Below, piece after piece: positions 1 to 8,109 of a stretch of 15,313 nt of DNA (within the stretch, counting starts at the first letter, position 1; each line of letters opens with the position of its first letter). The position numbers were made by a program, and so were the translations under genes. The DNA lies in contig DYKL01000044.1 in assembly GCA_020722645.1 (NCBI GenBank), positions 1 to 15,313 on the forward strand, given 5' to 3'. The stretch is from Acetofilamentum sp. (lineage in GTDB: Bacteria > Bacteroidota > Bacteroidia > Bacteroidales > JAFGUD01). Under the pieces are notes generated by a model. The model searched no databases. It had not been told where the DNA came from and saw only the letters and a program-made list of their open reading frames with translations.

Positions 1-50
1 TGACTGAATTTCAGATATATAAGTATAGACTTACGGATTTAAGGTAATTT

Positions 51-70
51 TAAAAAGTATTTACTTTTTA
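51..70 (-). terminator. Perfect AT-rich inverted repeat at the C10 protease stop
   Basis: A perfect 9-bp inverted repeat (TAAAAAGTA / TACTTTTTA) with a 2-base centre overlaps the TAA stop of the C10 protease at 61-63. On the minus strand it ends in a T run. It could act as a weak intrinsic terminator, but it has only one G-C pair per arm side, so this is a tentative call. Confidence 0.35.
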
Positions 71-1932
71 ACAATTTTATGGTTAATTGTGTTATTACCA
101 TTAGAAATTTTCATTGTGTAAACTCCTGTTCCAAGAGAACTTAAATCAATTTCTGATTTGTCAATAACATTGATTTGTTTTAAAACGCTTTTACCGCTCA
201 TATCAAAAATTTCAACAATATTATTGTTTTCAAGACCGTCAAGATAAATAAGGTCATAAGTCGGATTAGGATATGCAACGATGAGAGAACTATTTTGTTC
301 TTCAATTCCGACGGGGCTTAAATAAACAGTCAGAGTAATATTTTTATATAAATAATCAATTATACCGTTAGCCGTATAATAGCCATTATAACTGACTTCA
401 TATTCATAATTTTGACCAAATGGGACACCATTAAAAATTGCTCCGGCAAAAGTTGTTATAGTAGATTGTCCATTAAAAATTACAGTAGCAGTAGTCAAAT
501 TTGAATTAGTGTTAATATCTTTAACAAAAAATTTAACTTGATAAGAACCATCTAGATCGGCAGGTGTACAAAGAGAAATACCATCAGAATAAATTGCTCT
601 GATTGCATATTTATGATCTCCGGGTTCTGCTTCTATATCAGTATATGTCAAAGTTGATGTAGATAAATCTTCGGCAATTAATACATCTTCTCTGTACAAA
701 TCATATCCTGTTAAAGCTTTAGCTGCCGGTGCTGTCCATTCTAAATCAACTTTAAAAGAAGTTAAATCGTTTGTATCTACGTTTGCTGTCAGTGTATTAG
801 GAGAAGCAGGGTAATCGTATGTTCCGGCAGGGATAATATTTATATTTGCTGCTTGTCCATAAATAAAGCCATTTACATCAGATAGAGCGTAGTAACCATT
901 AGCATAACCACTCCAACCAAAATTGAAATGAAACATATCTGTGTCGTCATAACCATCGCAAACAAAAGCGTGTCCATCAGTACCATCATTGCCAGAATAA
1001 TAAATTGGTTGTGAGTTATTTAAGTTTGTTTTCAGTAAATTCATCCAGTTAGTTAAGGTATAATTATCTTTTTCAACGTATTGAACAGATGTACTATAAC
1101 CGAAATAAGCTTCAAGTGCATCATCAACATTAAAACTATAAGCTCCTGAGCCAGTTGGACCATAGCTCATGTTTACAGAAACTCCGCAATGGTATAAAAG
1201 TAATGCACTATACCAGTTTGCCTCTGAATTATGCATATAAGACCACATATATGTCGTATTACCAAAATTAGCAGATAACATTCCATAGCTTGTTGAATAA
1301 TAACTATGGTTCCCTGTGCCGTTTATTGGATAATTCCAGTATTTCATTATTATTCCCATTGCAGTTGCAACACAACCGGTATAAACATGTCCATCGGGAC
1401 CACCTGAATCTTCCGGACAAGCTTCATTCCAACCGGCATCTTGATTCCATAAAATATCACCTGTTAATGGTTCAACAACAACGTCTTTTGAATTGGGTTC
1501 TGCATATTCTGAAAAATCATCGAAACTTACGTTGTAATATGCCCATAAATCAGATTCAGGGGCTGTTGTATTAGTCTGGCGAACATAAGTTATTTCTTGT
1601 TCGTATTTATTTAACCAAAATTTGATGTTTTCAGGTTGGTTTTCAGTTACAAATTTATTGTCAAATGAATAACCGATAATTGGATAGAAATTATCTTCTG
1701 CTGAAACTAAAACAAATCCTTTGGGTTCAATATTAAATACATAATAAAGTGGATGGTTTCCATCAGTAATTGTTTCTTCAACAAAATTAATATCATTGGC
1801 TTTGACACCGGTTTTTTCATAAATAAAGTTTTTTGCTACTAATCTTGCTTGGTCAATCGGAATTTCTTTTCCAAATACTGACCCGAATAATAACGCAAAT
1901 AATCCTAAAAATAAAATAGATTTACATTTCAT
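61..1932 (-). CDS. T9SS-secreted C10 family cysteine protease (streptopain/interpain-like)
   Basis: This is a 623-residue secreted protease precursor. Residues 1-21 form a signal peptide. Residues 22-110 resemble the Spi/propeptide domain that keeps C10 proteases inactive. The catalytic domain spans about 158-368. It has the C10 pattern: Cys187 in YTGCVATAMGIIMKYW, His321 in DGHAFVCDGY, and the downstream FGWSG Trp motif at 338-342. An Fn3-like domain follows at about 375-455, then a small beta-sandwich or PEGA-like domain at about 464-540. A type IX sorting domain occupies 552-623, with YPNP at 554-557 and LSSLGTGVYTMKI near the end. In this family (SpeB, interpain A, PrtT) the enzyme cleaves proteins outside the cell after propeptide removal. 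It is divergent from the S46 peptidase gene, which fits peptide feeding. The start is ATG directly before the hydrophobic leader. Family and export route are clear from motifs; substrate is unknown. Confidence 0.93.
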   Translation of the reverse strand: MKCKSILFLGLFALLFGSVFGKEIPIDQARLVAKNFIYEKTGVKANDINFVEETITDGNHPLYYVFNIEPKGFVLVSAEDNFYPIIGYSFDNKFVTENQPENIKFWLNKYEQEITYVRQTNTTAPESDLWAYYNVSFDDFSEYAEPNSKDVVVEPLTGDILWNQDAGWNEACPEDSGGPDGHVYTGCVATAMGIIMKYWNYPINGTGNHSYYSTSYGMLSANFGNTTYMWSYMHNSEANWYSALLLYHCGVSVNMSYGPTGSGAYSFNVDDALEAYFGYSTSVQYVEKDNYTLTNWMNLLKTNLNNSQPIYYSGNDGTDGHAFVCDGYDDTDMFHFNFGWSGYANGYYALSDVNGFIYGQAANINIIPAGTYDYPASPNTLTANVDTNDLTSFKVDLEWTAPAAKALTGYDLYREDVLIAEDLSTSTLTYTDIEAEPGDHKYAIRAIYSDGISLCTPADLDGSYQVKFFVKDINTNSNLTTATVIFNGQSTITTFAGAIFNGVPFGQNYEYEVSYNGYYTANGIIDYLYKNITLTVYLSPVGIEEQNSSLIVAYPNPTYDLIYLDGLENNNIVEIFDMSGKSVLKQINVIDKSEIDLSSLGTGVYTMKISNGNNTINHKIVKK

Positions 1933-1988
1933 AAGAAAAATTTTTAAGTTTGTTTAAAATTTTAGACTTTCTTTTTAAAATATCGTTG

Positions 1989-1996
1989 CAAATATA
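1989..1996 (-). promoter_or_regulatory. Candidate Bacteroidota -7 box for the C10 protease
   Basis: On the minus strand the sequence is TATATTTG, an exact match to TAnnTTTG. It lies 56 bases upstream of the protease ATG, giving a leader of about 50 bases. The -33 box is poor: TTTC at a 22-base spacing. The rest of the 224-base divergent gap (1933-2156) is nearly pure A/T. I could not find an exact -7 box for the S46 gene there. Confidence 0.35.
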
Positions 1997-2156
1997 ATTA
2001 AAAAATTTTTAAGTCCCCGAAATTTTGAAATTCAATTCATTTAAAAGAAATTATGTGAAAGTTTTCTGAAAATTTTGTTTTTTTCAAAAAAAATACAATT
2101 TTTGATAAATTTTTTAAATTAAGAATTATAATATAAATCATTAAAAATCTTAAATT

Positions 2157-4316
2157 ATGCGAAAATTATCACTTATTTTATTAGTCTTTGTTTTTTCAAT
2201 TCGTTTTGCTGTTGCTGACGAGGGTATGTGGCTGTTGACAATGCTCAATAAAAACTACGAACAAATGAAAAAACAGGGTTTAAAACTTACCACCGAAGAC
2301 ATTTACAGCCTCAACAATTCATCAATAAAAGATGCTGTTGTTATTTTCGGAGGCTTTTGTACCGGAGAAATAGTTTCAGACAAAGGCTTAATTTTTACGA
2401 ATCATCATTGTGGTTATGGCAGAATACAAGCACACAGCACAGTTGAACACGATTATCTGTCAGACGGTTTCTGGGCTGGTTCTTTTGAAGAAGAATTGCC
2501 TAATCCGGGTTTATTCGTTAAATTTCTTGTTAAAATGGAAGATTATACAACTGAAGTTTTAAAAGGAGTTGGAGATGATTTGACAGAAGTTCAGAGAGAT
2601 GAAAAAATCAACAAAAACATTGAAAAAATTGTTAAAAAAATTCAAAAGGATTTTCCTGAAAGTCAGGGATATGAAGTATTAATTCAGTCTTTTTTTGAAA
2701 ACAATCAGTATTATTTAGTTGTTTATCAGGTTTTTGAAGATGTCAGATTAGTAGGAACTCCGCCATCTTCTATCGGAAAATTTGGAGGAGATACAGACAA
2801 CTGGATGTGGACAAGGCATACCGGTGATTTTTCAGTTTTCAGAGTTTATGCAGATAAAAATAACAATCCCGCAAAATATTCTCCTGATAATGTGCCTTAT
2901 AAACCAAAACATTATTTCCCGATATCAGTAAAAGGGATTAATGAAGGTGATTTTGCAATGATACTAGGTTTTCCGGGACGTACTGACAGATATTCAACAA
3001 CTTACGGAATTACCGAAGTAATGGAGATAACAAATGAAAATCGTCAGTTGATAAGAGGTGAACGACAAAAAGTTTTACTTGAAGATATGCATTCTGACAA
3101 AGAAATAAACATTAAATATGCTTCAAAATATGCAAGAAGCAGCAATTACTGGAAATATTCCATTGGACAAAATCAGGGATTAAAAAGACTAAAAGTTATT
3201 GAAAAAAAGAGAGAAATTGAAGTCAAATTTGACAGATGGCTCAATGAAAATGAAGAACGAAAGCAAAAATATGCAGAAGTTTTGCCTACTTTCAAAGAAG
3301 TTTATGCAAATCGAAGAGAATTTGTTTATTCTGATTTATATATCAGAGAATGTTTTATTTACGGTTCAGAATTCGTCTCTTTTGCACATTCATCTGAAAA
3401 TTTATACAAATTGTTGGAAAAAGGCGTTACTTCGGGAGATGAGTTTGACGAAGCTATTAAAAAATTGAGAACTGTTGCCGAAGGATTTTTTAAAGATTAC
3501 AATGCACCTACCGATAAAAAAGCTTCTGCTGTTATGCTAAATTTATTCACCAAAAAAGTTGATTCAAAATATTTCCCTTCATTTATCACTAAGGCAAAAA
3601 GTGACTTTCCGAGTTATGATGATTACATTGCTCATATTTTCAAAGTTTCGGTTTTTGTAAATAAAATCAAATTTGAAGAATTTATAAATAATCCAACACT
3701 TGATAAATTAAATAACGATCCGGCATTTATTACAGCTAAATCTATTTATGAGAAAAAAGATGAAATTGATAATCTTTTAAAATCCGACAATGAAAAGTTA
3801 AAACGTGCAAAAAGATTGTGGTTAGCCGGTTTAATGGAGATGCAATCTGATAAGTTTTTCTATCCCGATGCAAATTTTACAATGAGATTGACTTATGGAA
3901 CAATTGGAGGCTATTCGCCAAAAGATGCAGTCGAATATAAATATTACACAACTTTAAAAGGGTATATGGAAAAAGAAGATGCTGAAAATCCCGAATTTGT
4001 TGTGCCTCAAAAACTTAAAGATTTGTACAATAAAAAAGATTTTGGCTGTTATGCTGATAAAAATGGTGATTTGCCGGTTTGTTTTTTAAGCAATAATGAC
4101 ATTACAGGTGGAAATTCAGGTAGTCCTGTAATAAACGGCAATGGAGAGTTAATAGGCTTAGCTTTTGACGGTAATTGGGAAGCTATGAGCGGAGATATTG
4201 CTTTTGAACCCGATTTGCAAAGAACTATAAGCGTTGATATAAGATATGTTTTGTTTATTATCGAAAAATACGGAGAAGCAAACAGGCTTATTGACGAATT
4301 AAAAATTATAAAATAG
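2157..4316 (+). CDS. S46 family serine dipeptidyl-peptidase, DPP7 type
   Basis: This 719-residue protein is a full-length S46 peptidase, a periplasmic family that removes dipeptides from peptide N-termini. A signal peptide ends at AVA-DEGMW (residues 18-25), and DEGMW is the usual mature start. The chymotrypsin-like triad can be read as His84 in FTNHHCGYG, Asp224 in RHTGDFSVFR, and Ser654 in TGGNSGSPV. The residue 18 after the serine, Gly672 in LAFDGNWE, matches the Gly673 of Porphyromonas DPP7. DPP11 enzymes have an Arg there, which selects acidic P1 residues. A preference for hydrophobic P1 is therefore inferred. A helical cap domain fills about 285-570. There is no T9SS tail, consistent with periplasmic retention. 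It diverges from the C10 protease and ends just before a strong terminator. Confidence 0.95.
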   Translation: MRKLSLILLVFVFSIRFAVADEGMWLLTMLNKNYEQMKKQGLKLTTEDIYSLNNSSIKDAVVIFGGFCTGEIVSDKGLIFTNHHCGYGRIQAHSTVEHDYLSDGFWAGSFEEELPNPGLFVKFLVKMEDYTTEVLKGVGDDLTEVQRDEKINKNIEKIVKKIQKDFPESQGYEVLIQSFFENNQYYLVVYQVFEDVRLVGTPPSSIGKFGGDTDNWMWTRHTGDFSVFRVYADKNNNPAKYSPDNVPYKPKHYFPISVKGINEGDFAMILGFPGRTDRYSTTYGITEVMEITNENRQLIRGERQKVLLEDMHSDKEINIKYASKYARSSNYWKYSIGQNQGLKRLKVIEKKREIEVKFDRWLNENEERKQKYAEVLPTFKEVYANRREFVYSDLYIRECFIYGSEFVSFAHSSENLYKLLEKGVTSGDEFDEAIKKLRTVAEGFFKDYNAPTDKKASAVMLNLFTKKVDSKYFPSFITKAKSDFPSYDDYIAHIFKVSVFVNKIKFEEFINNPTLDKLNNDPAFITAKSIYEKKDEIDNLLKSDNEKLKRAKRLWLAGLMEMQSDKFFYPDANFTMRLTYGTIGGYSPKDAVEYKYYTTLKGYMEKEDAENPEFVVPQKLKDLYNKKDFGCYADKNGDLPVCFLSNNDITGGNSGSPVINGNGELIGLAFDGNWEAMSGDIAFEPDLQRTISVDIRYVLFIIEKYGEANRLIDELKIIK

Positions 4317-4323
4317 GACAAAT

Positions 4324-4353
4324 AAAAAAAAAGAGGCTTTTGCCTCTTTTTTT
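4324..4353. terminator. Bidirectional intrinsic terminator between convergent genes
   Basis: A GAGGC / GCCTC stem (4333-4337 and 4342-4346) with a TTTT loop is flanked by A and T runs that extend the pairing. It gives a U-tract on either strand. It lies 7 bases after the S46 peptidase stop. The stop codon of the convergent 152-residue gene (4352-4354) falls in its outer arm. Confidence 0.8.
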
Positions 4354-4810
4354 ATGTTAAGTCATGAGAAATCCAACCTGAATCAGGATCATTTCCTTTT
4401 GCATCTAAACCTGCCAAAAATACCCATTCGTGATGAACATAAGTTCCGTGATAAGTTGGTCTTAAATTACCACCTGTGAGTTTAACTTCTGCTGTCCAGT
4501 TATAAGTCTGACCGCCTTCAAGTTTTTGTGCAGGAGCTGCTATAAATTCAACTTTTTGGAAAATATCTTTATCAATATTTACGTCAAAAGCTTGGTCGTT
4601 AGATACTTCTTTTTTAGGTAATCTTACTCTTTCAACGCTTTTTACCCAAACATAAACTTTTTGAATATCCATTGGATCTTCTTTTACTACTGCTGTAATA
4701 TTTACTTTTACAGGTTCGGTAAGTTTGTTCCCTTCCATTGAGATAGTAACTTTTGCACCACCACCTGTAATTTTATTAACAGTACCTTTGATTTTATCAA
4801 AAATTCCCAT
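4352..4810 (-). CDS. Small cytosolic protein of unknown function, beta-rich
   Basis: I do not recognise this 152-residue protein with confidence. There is no signal peptide and no membrane segment. The N-terminus MGIFDKIKGTVNKITGGGAK is a short amphipathic helix plus a glycine hinge. The rest alternates short beta strands, for example KVTISMEGN (20-28), PVKVNITAVVKE (33-44), KVYVWVKSVERVRLP (51-65) and TYNWTAEVKL (102-111). The C-terminus is His/Trp-rich: YHGTYVHHEWVFLAGLDAKG (120-139). The combination of a FxKIK start, a GGGAKV hinge and a beta-sandwich is loosely like the arrestin-fold Spo0M group, but this is only a resemblance. ATG start at 4810. It diverges from the glycan operon and converges with the S46 gene. 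Confidence 0.8.
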   Translation of the reverse strand: MGIFDKIKGTVNKITGGGAKVTISMEGNKLTEPVKVNITAVVKEDPMDIQKVYVWVKSVERVRLPKKEVSNDQAFDVNIDKDIFQKVEFIAAPAQKLEGGQTYNWTAEVKLTGGNLRPTYHGTYVHHEWVFLAGLDAKGNDPDSGWISHDLT

Positions 4811-4860
4811 TTTAAATTGTTTTTATTCGTTAATAAATTATTTTTTGCAATTATAAATAA

Positions 4861-4868
4861 TAAATTTG
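4861..4868 (+). promoter_or_regulatory. Candidate -7 box for the glycan operon
   Basis: TAAATTTG exactly matches TAnnTTTG and would start transcription about 40 bases before the ATG at 4917. The nearest TTTG upstream is only 13 bases away instead of about 19, so the promoter is partial. The box also covers the TTG at 4866, which argues against that codon as a start. Confidence 0.35.
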
Positions 4869-4916
4869 AATTTTGTGCTTTATTTTGACAAAATTTTTGA
4901 TAAATATTTTTATTAT

Positions 4917-5825
4917 ATGACAAAAGTAGATATTGGATTAATTAATTATAAAAATTGGGAAGATACTATTAAATGTCTCGAAAGTATAACTAATTCAGAT
5001 TATAAAAATATTGCCGTTAATATTATAGATATTCAGAATATTGATGATTCCGTTTTTGAAATAGAAAATTATTTAAAAAATTATCCAATTGAAAATTATT
5101 TTTATAAATCATCTTTAAATAATGGATTTGCTTATGCCAATAATTTGATAATGAGAAATTTATTGTCCAAGGATAACACAGAATTTATCTGGTTGCTGAA
5201 CAATGATACTTTGATTTATGAAAACACAATTACAGAATTAGTCAGTTTTTTTGACAAAATATCAAAACAGGAAAAGGTCGGTATTTTAGGTTCAATGTTG
5301 GTTAATTTTGAAGATTCATCTGTAATTCAATCTTTGGGAGGTGTTTTTAATCCAAAAATCGGCAAAGTTCAAATAGTCGGTAAAAATAAATCAGTATCAG
5401 ATTTTAAAATTAGTTCTGATTTTAAACCTGATTTTGTAACAGGTGCAGCAATGTTTTTTCACAAAAGTTTAATAAATGATATTGGTTATATGCCCGAAGA
5501 ATATTTTATGTACTACGAAGATATTGACTGGTGTTTTTCTGCTTTAAAAAAGGGATATAAAAATTTTATTTGTGTTAATAGCATTGTTAAACATAAACAA
5601 GGTGCATCAACCGGTAATAAGTATGATAAAAAAAGTTCAGTTTCACATCTAAGAAAGTATATGTATATTAATTACAAAAAATTTTACAAAAAACATTTCT
5701 CTAAATATTCATTTTTAGCTTATTTTTGGCTTTTAAAACAATTCTTTGGACGTTTATTCAAATTTAATTTTAAAGAAGCCGGATATATATTAAATTCAAT
5801 TTTCAATAATCAGGTTGTTAAATAA
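4917..5825 (+). CDS. GT2 family glycosyltransferase, rhamnosyltransferase-like
   Basis: I start this gene at the ATG at 4917 (302 residues). The frame can be extended to a TTG at 4866, but that adds an unlikely leader and overlaps a promoter box. The GT-A fold signs are in order: strand 1 with LINYKNWEDT (7-16), SLNNGFAYANN (66-76), the metal/nucleotide motif WLLNNDT (92-98, using NND rather than DxD), an acceptor segment GAAMFFHKSL (176-185), and the base motif YYEDIDW (199-205). This set is typical of the WbbL/RfbF-like branch that adds rhamnose or similar sugars to surface polysaccharide. There is no signal or membrane anchor, though the last 60 residues are basic and aromatic and may touch the inner membrane. 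It is the first gene of the glycan cluster, 89 bases before the ligase gene. The exact sugar cannot be read from sequence. Confidence 0.9.
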   Translation: MTKVDIGLINYKNWEDTIKCLESITNSDYKNIAVNIIDIQNIDDSVFEIENYLKNYPIENYFYKSSLNNGFAYANNLIMRNLLSKDNTEFIWLLNNDTLIYENTITELVSFFDKISKQEKVGILGSMLVNFEDSSVIQSLGGVFNPKIGKVQIVGKNKSVSDFKISSDFKPDFVTGAAMFFHKSLINDIGYMPEEYFMYYEDIDWCFSALKKGYKNFICVNSIVKHKQGASTGNKYDKKSSVSHLRKYMYINYKKFYKKHFSKYSFLAYFWLLKQFFGRLFKFNFKEAGYILNSIFNNQVVK

Positions 5826-5875
5826 TTGTTTGTTAAAGCGTTATAAAAAATATTTTTTCAAACAAATCTATAATT

Positions 5876-5883
5876 TAATTTTG
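5876..5883 (+). promoter_or_regulatory. Candidate -7 box for the ligase and glycosyltransferase genes
   Basis: TAATTTTG matches TAnnTTTG, 31 bases before the ligase ATG, inside the 89-base gap after the first glycosyltransferase. No good -33 box is visible. It may give the downstream three genes their own transcript. Confidence 0.38.
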
Positions 5884-5914
5884 CAGCTAAATCATTCTTT
5901 TATTTTTTAAACTT

Positions 5915-8107
5915 ATGAGTAAAAAATACAAACTAACTAAACCGCCTGTTTTAAATAATATTAAAACCGTAAACAAAGAAAAAAATATTAAGACTAACAA
6001 TATTAATGAAAAATCAAAATTTGTTTTCAATATTTCTCATTTTTTCTTTTTAATTTCTATTGTAATAATTCCAAATTTATATTATAAATTAGCGTTGGAT
6101 AAACATTTAGAAATCAGATATTTAGGATTGGCATTGTTTGTCGCACTTATTGCTTTTGTCTTTTTAATAAACAAAAAGAATAATAAGTCTTCGATTGATG
6201 TTAATCTATACAAAAGTCCGGTTGTTTTGCTTTTAACATTTTATTTTTTAGTTGTAGTTGTGTCTTATTTTGTTGCAATAAGCAAAAGCGAGGCATTATA
6301 TGAAATATTAAAAACAGGTCTTTATTTGATTTTATTTATATATTTATTACAATTTATTATTCCTGTAGAAAAGTCGGAAGAAGCTCTTGTTTCTGCTTTT
6401 GTTGTTTTAGGTCTGATAATTTCTTTTATAGGAATTTTCCAGCTTAGTGATGCTATAAAAGAACACGGTTTTGGATTAAAAGCTGCTTATTCGGTACTTG
6501 GTAATTTTGCTCATAAAAATTTATTTTCTCAGGTATTATATATTACGTTTGCTTTTTCGTTGTACGGGATTTATTATTTTGCTGATAAAAGAAAGCTTTT
6601 ACCTTTTATTACTGCAATCCTTAACGTTACAATTATTCTTTTGCTGATGACCAGATCTGTTTGGGTTGCAATGTTTTTATCCGGCATTTTGGTTATTCTA
6701 GTTTATTTCTTTATTTTAAGAAAACACATTCCCTTCAAAAAGTTAAAAAAACCGCTTATAAATTTATCCGTTATATTTGGATTATCATTCTTAGTTTTTC
6801 TTTTGTTTTATGTATCAGGCGACAAGCAGGAAATTAAACAGCATATAGCCGAAACTACACAGGCAAACAAAGGAAATGCAGTCCACAGAATTGCTTTGTG
6901 GAAAAAGTCAATTCCTATTGTCAAAAGTAATCCGATTATTGGTGTTGGTGCAGGTAACTGGAAGGTCGAAATTCTGAAATATGACGTTACCAAAAATCAA
7001 AAACAAAAAATGATTGTCCCTCGCCGTACTCACAATGATTATATTACTGTTGTCTCCGAAACCGGATTTTTAGGACTTATTGCTTTTTTTGGAACAATTT
7101 TTCTCGCATTAATTCAGTGTTTTAAGTTAATCAGAGACAGCGAAAACGAAAACGATAAAATATTTTCTCTGACTTTGTTTTTTATAATCAGCGGGTATTT
7201 AATTTATTCCTTTTTTGATTTTCCGAAAGAGAGAATTGAAACTCAGATTTTTATTCATACAATAATTGCTTTTGCCTTTTTCAAGTTTTACAAACTCAAA
7301 AAATCCGAAAATACCAAAATCGTTACAAAAAAATTAAAACCGGTATTTGCTTTTATTGTGATTTTTGCATTTATTGCAACTATTTCTGCAATTGCAAGAA
7401 TTAAAGCTGAAGTTAATATCAATCAAGTATATGGTAAATACAGAAATACTAACAAATTTCAAAAAATTTATGATTTGTGTGATGAGGCAAATTCTGTTTT
7501 TGTAAAATTAACTCCATTCAATATTCCTATTGTTTCTATTCAGGCAAAATCAATGGCTCTGATGAAAAAAGACAAACAAGAAATTCTGGCGATGTACGAT
7601 TTGGCTCTCAAAGAAATGCCTTATCATATAAGCACTTTACTTGATATTTACAAGATTTATATGCAGGATAAAGAGTATGATAAAGCCGAAGTTTATATAA
7701 ACAAGGCTATTGAATACGCTCCTTCAAATATTCTGGTTCAATTGGAATACATAATCTTTCTAAAATTGAAAGGGGACAAAGAAAAAGCTTGGGAATTATT
7801 ACAAAAATATGACCCGAAAACTAAAAATGCTACTTACAAAGCCTTAATGATCGAGTTTTTGGGACAGAGATTAGTTGATGAATCTAAAAATTTAAAATCG
7901 AAACGTTTATTGTCTTATTTCTCGAAAACTCTCGAAGCCAAAGACCCACTCATTCAGATATATATTGATGCAGTATCCAATAATGTTTCGTTTGAAAAAC
8001 AATTGTATTATCAGGCAATAAAAGAAGTTTTAGCCGATAAAATTCAGGAAAATGATTTTAATAACGAAATTGACAGTATTATAAAATTTTATGACATTAA
8101 GTTTTAA
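5915..8107 (+). CDS. O-antigen ligase/polymerase family membrane protein with TPR tail
   Basis: This 730-residue inner-membrane protein has a Lys/Asn-rich cytosolic start (1-36) and about twelve hydrophobic segments between 38 and 493. The largest periplasmic loop (302-376) carries the Wzy_C/WaaL-type motifs. These are Arg325 in HRIALWKKS, the glycine-rich IIGVGAGNW (341-349), and RRTHNDY (370-376) followed by SETGFLGL. Family members join an undecaprenyl-linked glycan to lipid A core or protein, or polymerise repeat units; sequence alone does not separate these. Residues 500-730 are soluble and helical with TPR-like repeats, for example EYDKAEVYINKAIEYAPSN (587-605). Such tails are common in Bacteroidota members of the family. 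It is followed after only 2 bases by a GT2 gene, so the two are likely translationally linked. No flippase or sugar-nucleotide gene is present in the window. Confidence 0.9.
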   Translation: MSKKYKLTKPPVLNNIKTVNKEKNIKTNNINEKSKFVFNISHFFFLISIVIIPNLYYKLALDKHLEIRYLGLALFVALIAFVFLINKKNNKSSIDVNLYKSPVVLLLTFYFLVVVVSYFVAISKSEALYEILKTGLYLILFIYLLQFIIPVEKSEEALVSAFVVLGLIISFIGIFQLSDAIKEHGFGLKAAYSVLGNFAHKNLFSQVLYITFAFSLYGIYYFADKRKLLPFITAILNVTIILLLMTRSVWVAMFLSGILVILVYFFILRKHIPFKKLKKPLINLSVIFGLSFLVFLLFYVSGDKQEIKQHIAETTQANKGNAVHRIALWKKSIPIVKSNPIIGVGAGNWKVEILKYDVTKNQKQKMIVPRRTHNDYITVVSETGFLGLIAFFGTIFLALIQCFKLIRDSENENDKIFSLTLFFIISGYLIYSFFDFPKERIETQIFIHTIIAFAFFKFYKLKKSENTKIVTKKLKPVFAFIVIFAFIATISAIARIKAEVNINQVYGKYRNTNKFQKIYDLCDEANSVFVKLTPFNIPIVSIQAKSMALMKKDKQEILAMYDLALKEMPYHISTLLDIYKIYMQDKEYDKAEVYINKAIEYAPSNILVQLEYIIFLKLKGDKEKAWELLQKYDPKTKNATYKALMIEFLGQRLVDESKNLKSKRLLSYFSKTLEAKDPLIQIYIDAVSNNVSFEKQLYYQAIKEVLADKIQENDFNNEIDSIIKFYDIKF

Positions 8108-8109
8108 TT

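Noticed and set aside
1290..1574. Plus-strand 94-codon frame inside the C10 protease
   Set aside because: It is a shadow of the protease catalytic domain, with no plausible domain or start context.
4866..4916. TTG-initiated N-terminal extension of the first glycosyltransferase
   Set aside because: It adds 17 residues before the conserved first strand, and the TTG lies within a candidate -7 box. The ATG at 4917 fits the family better.
4708..4923. Minus-strand 71-codon frame at the 5' side of the 152-residue gene
   Set aside because: It overlaps that gene in another frame, and its Asn/Lys-rich product reflects AT-rich intergenic DNA.
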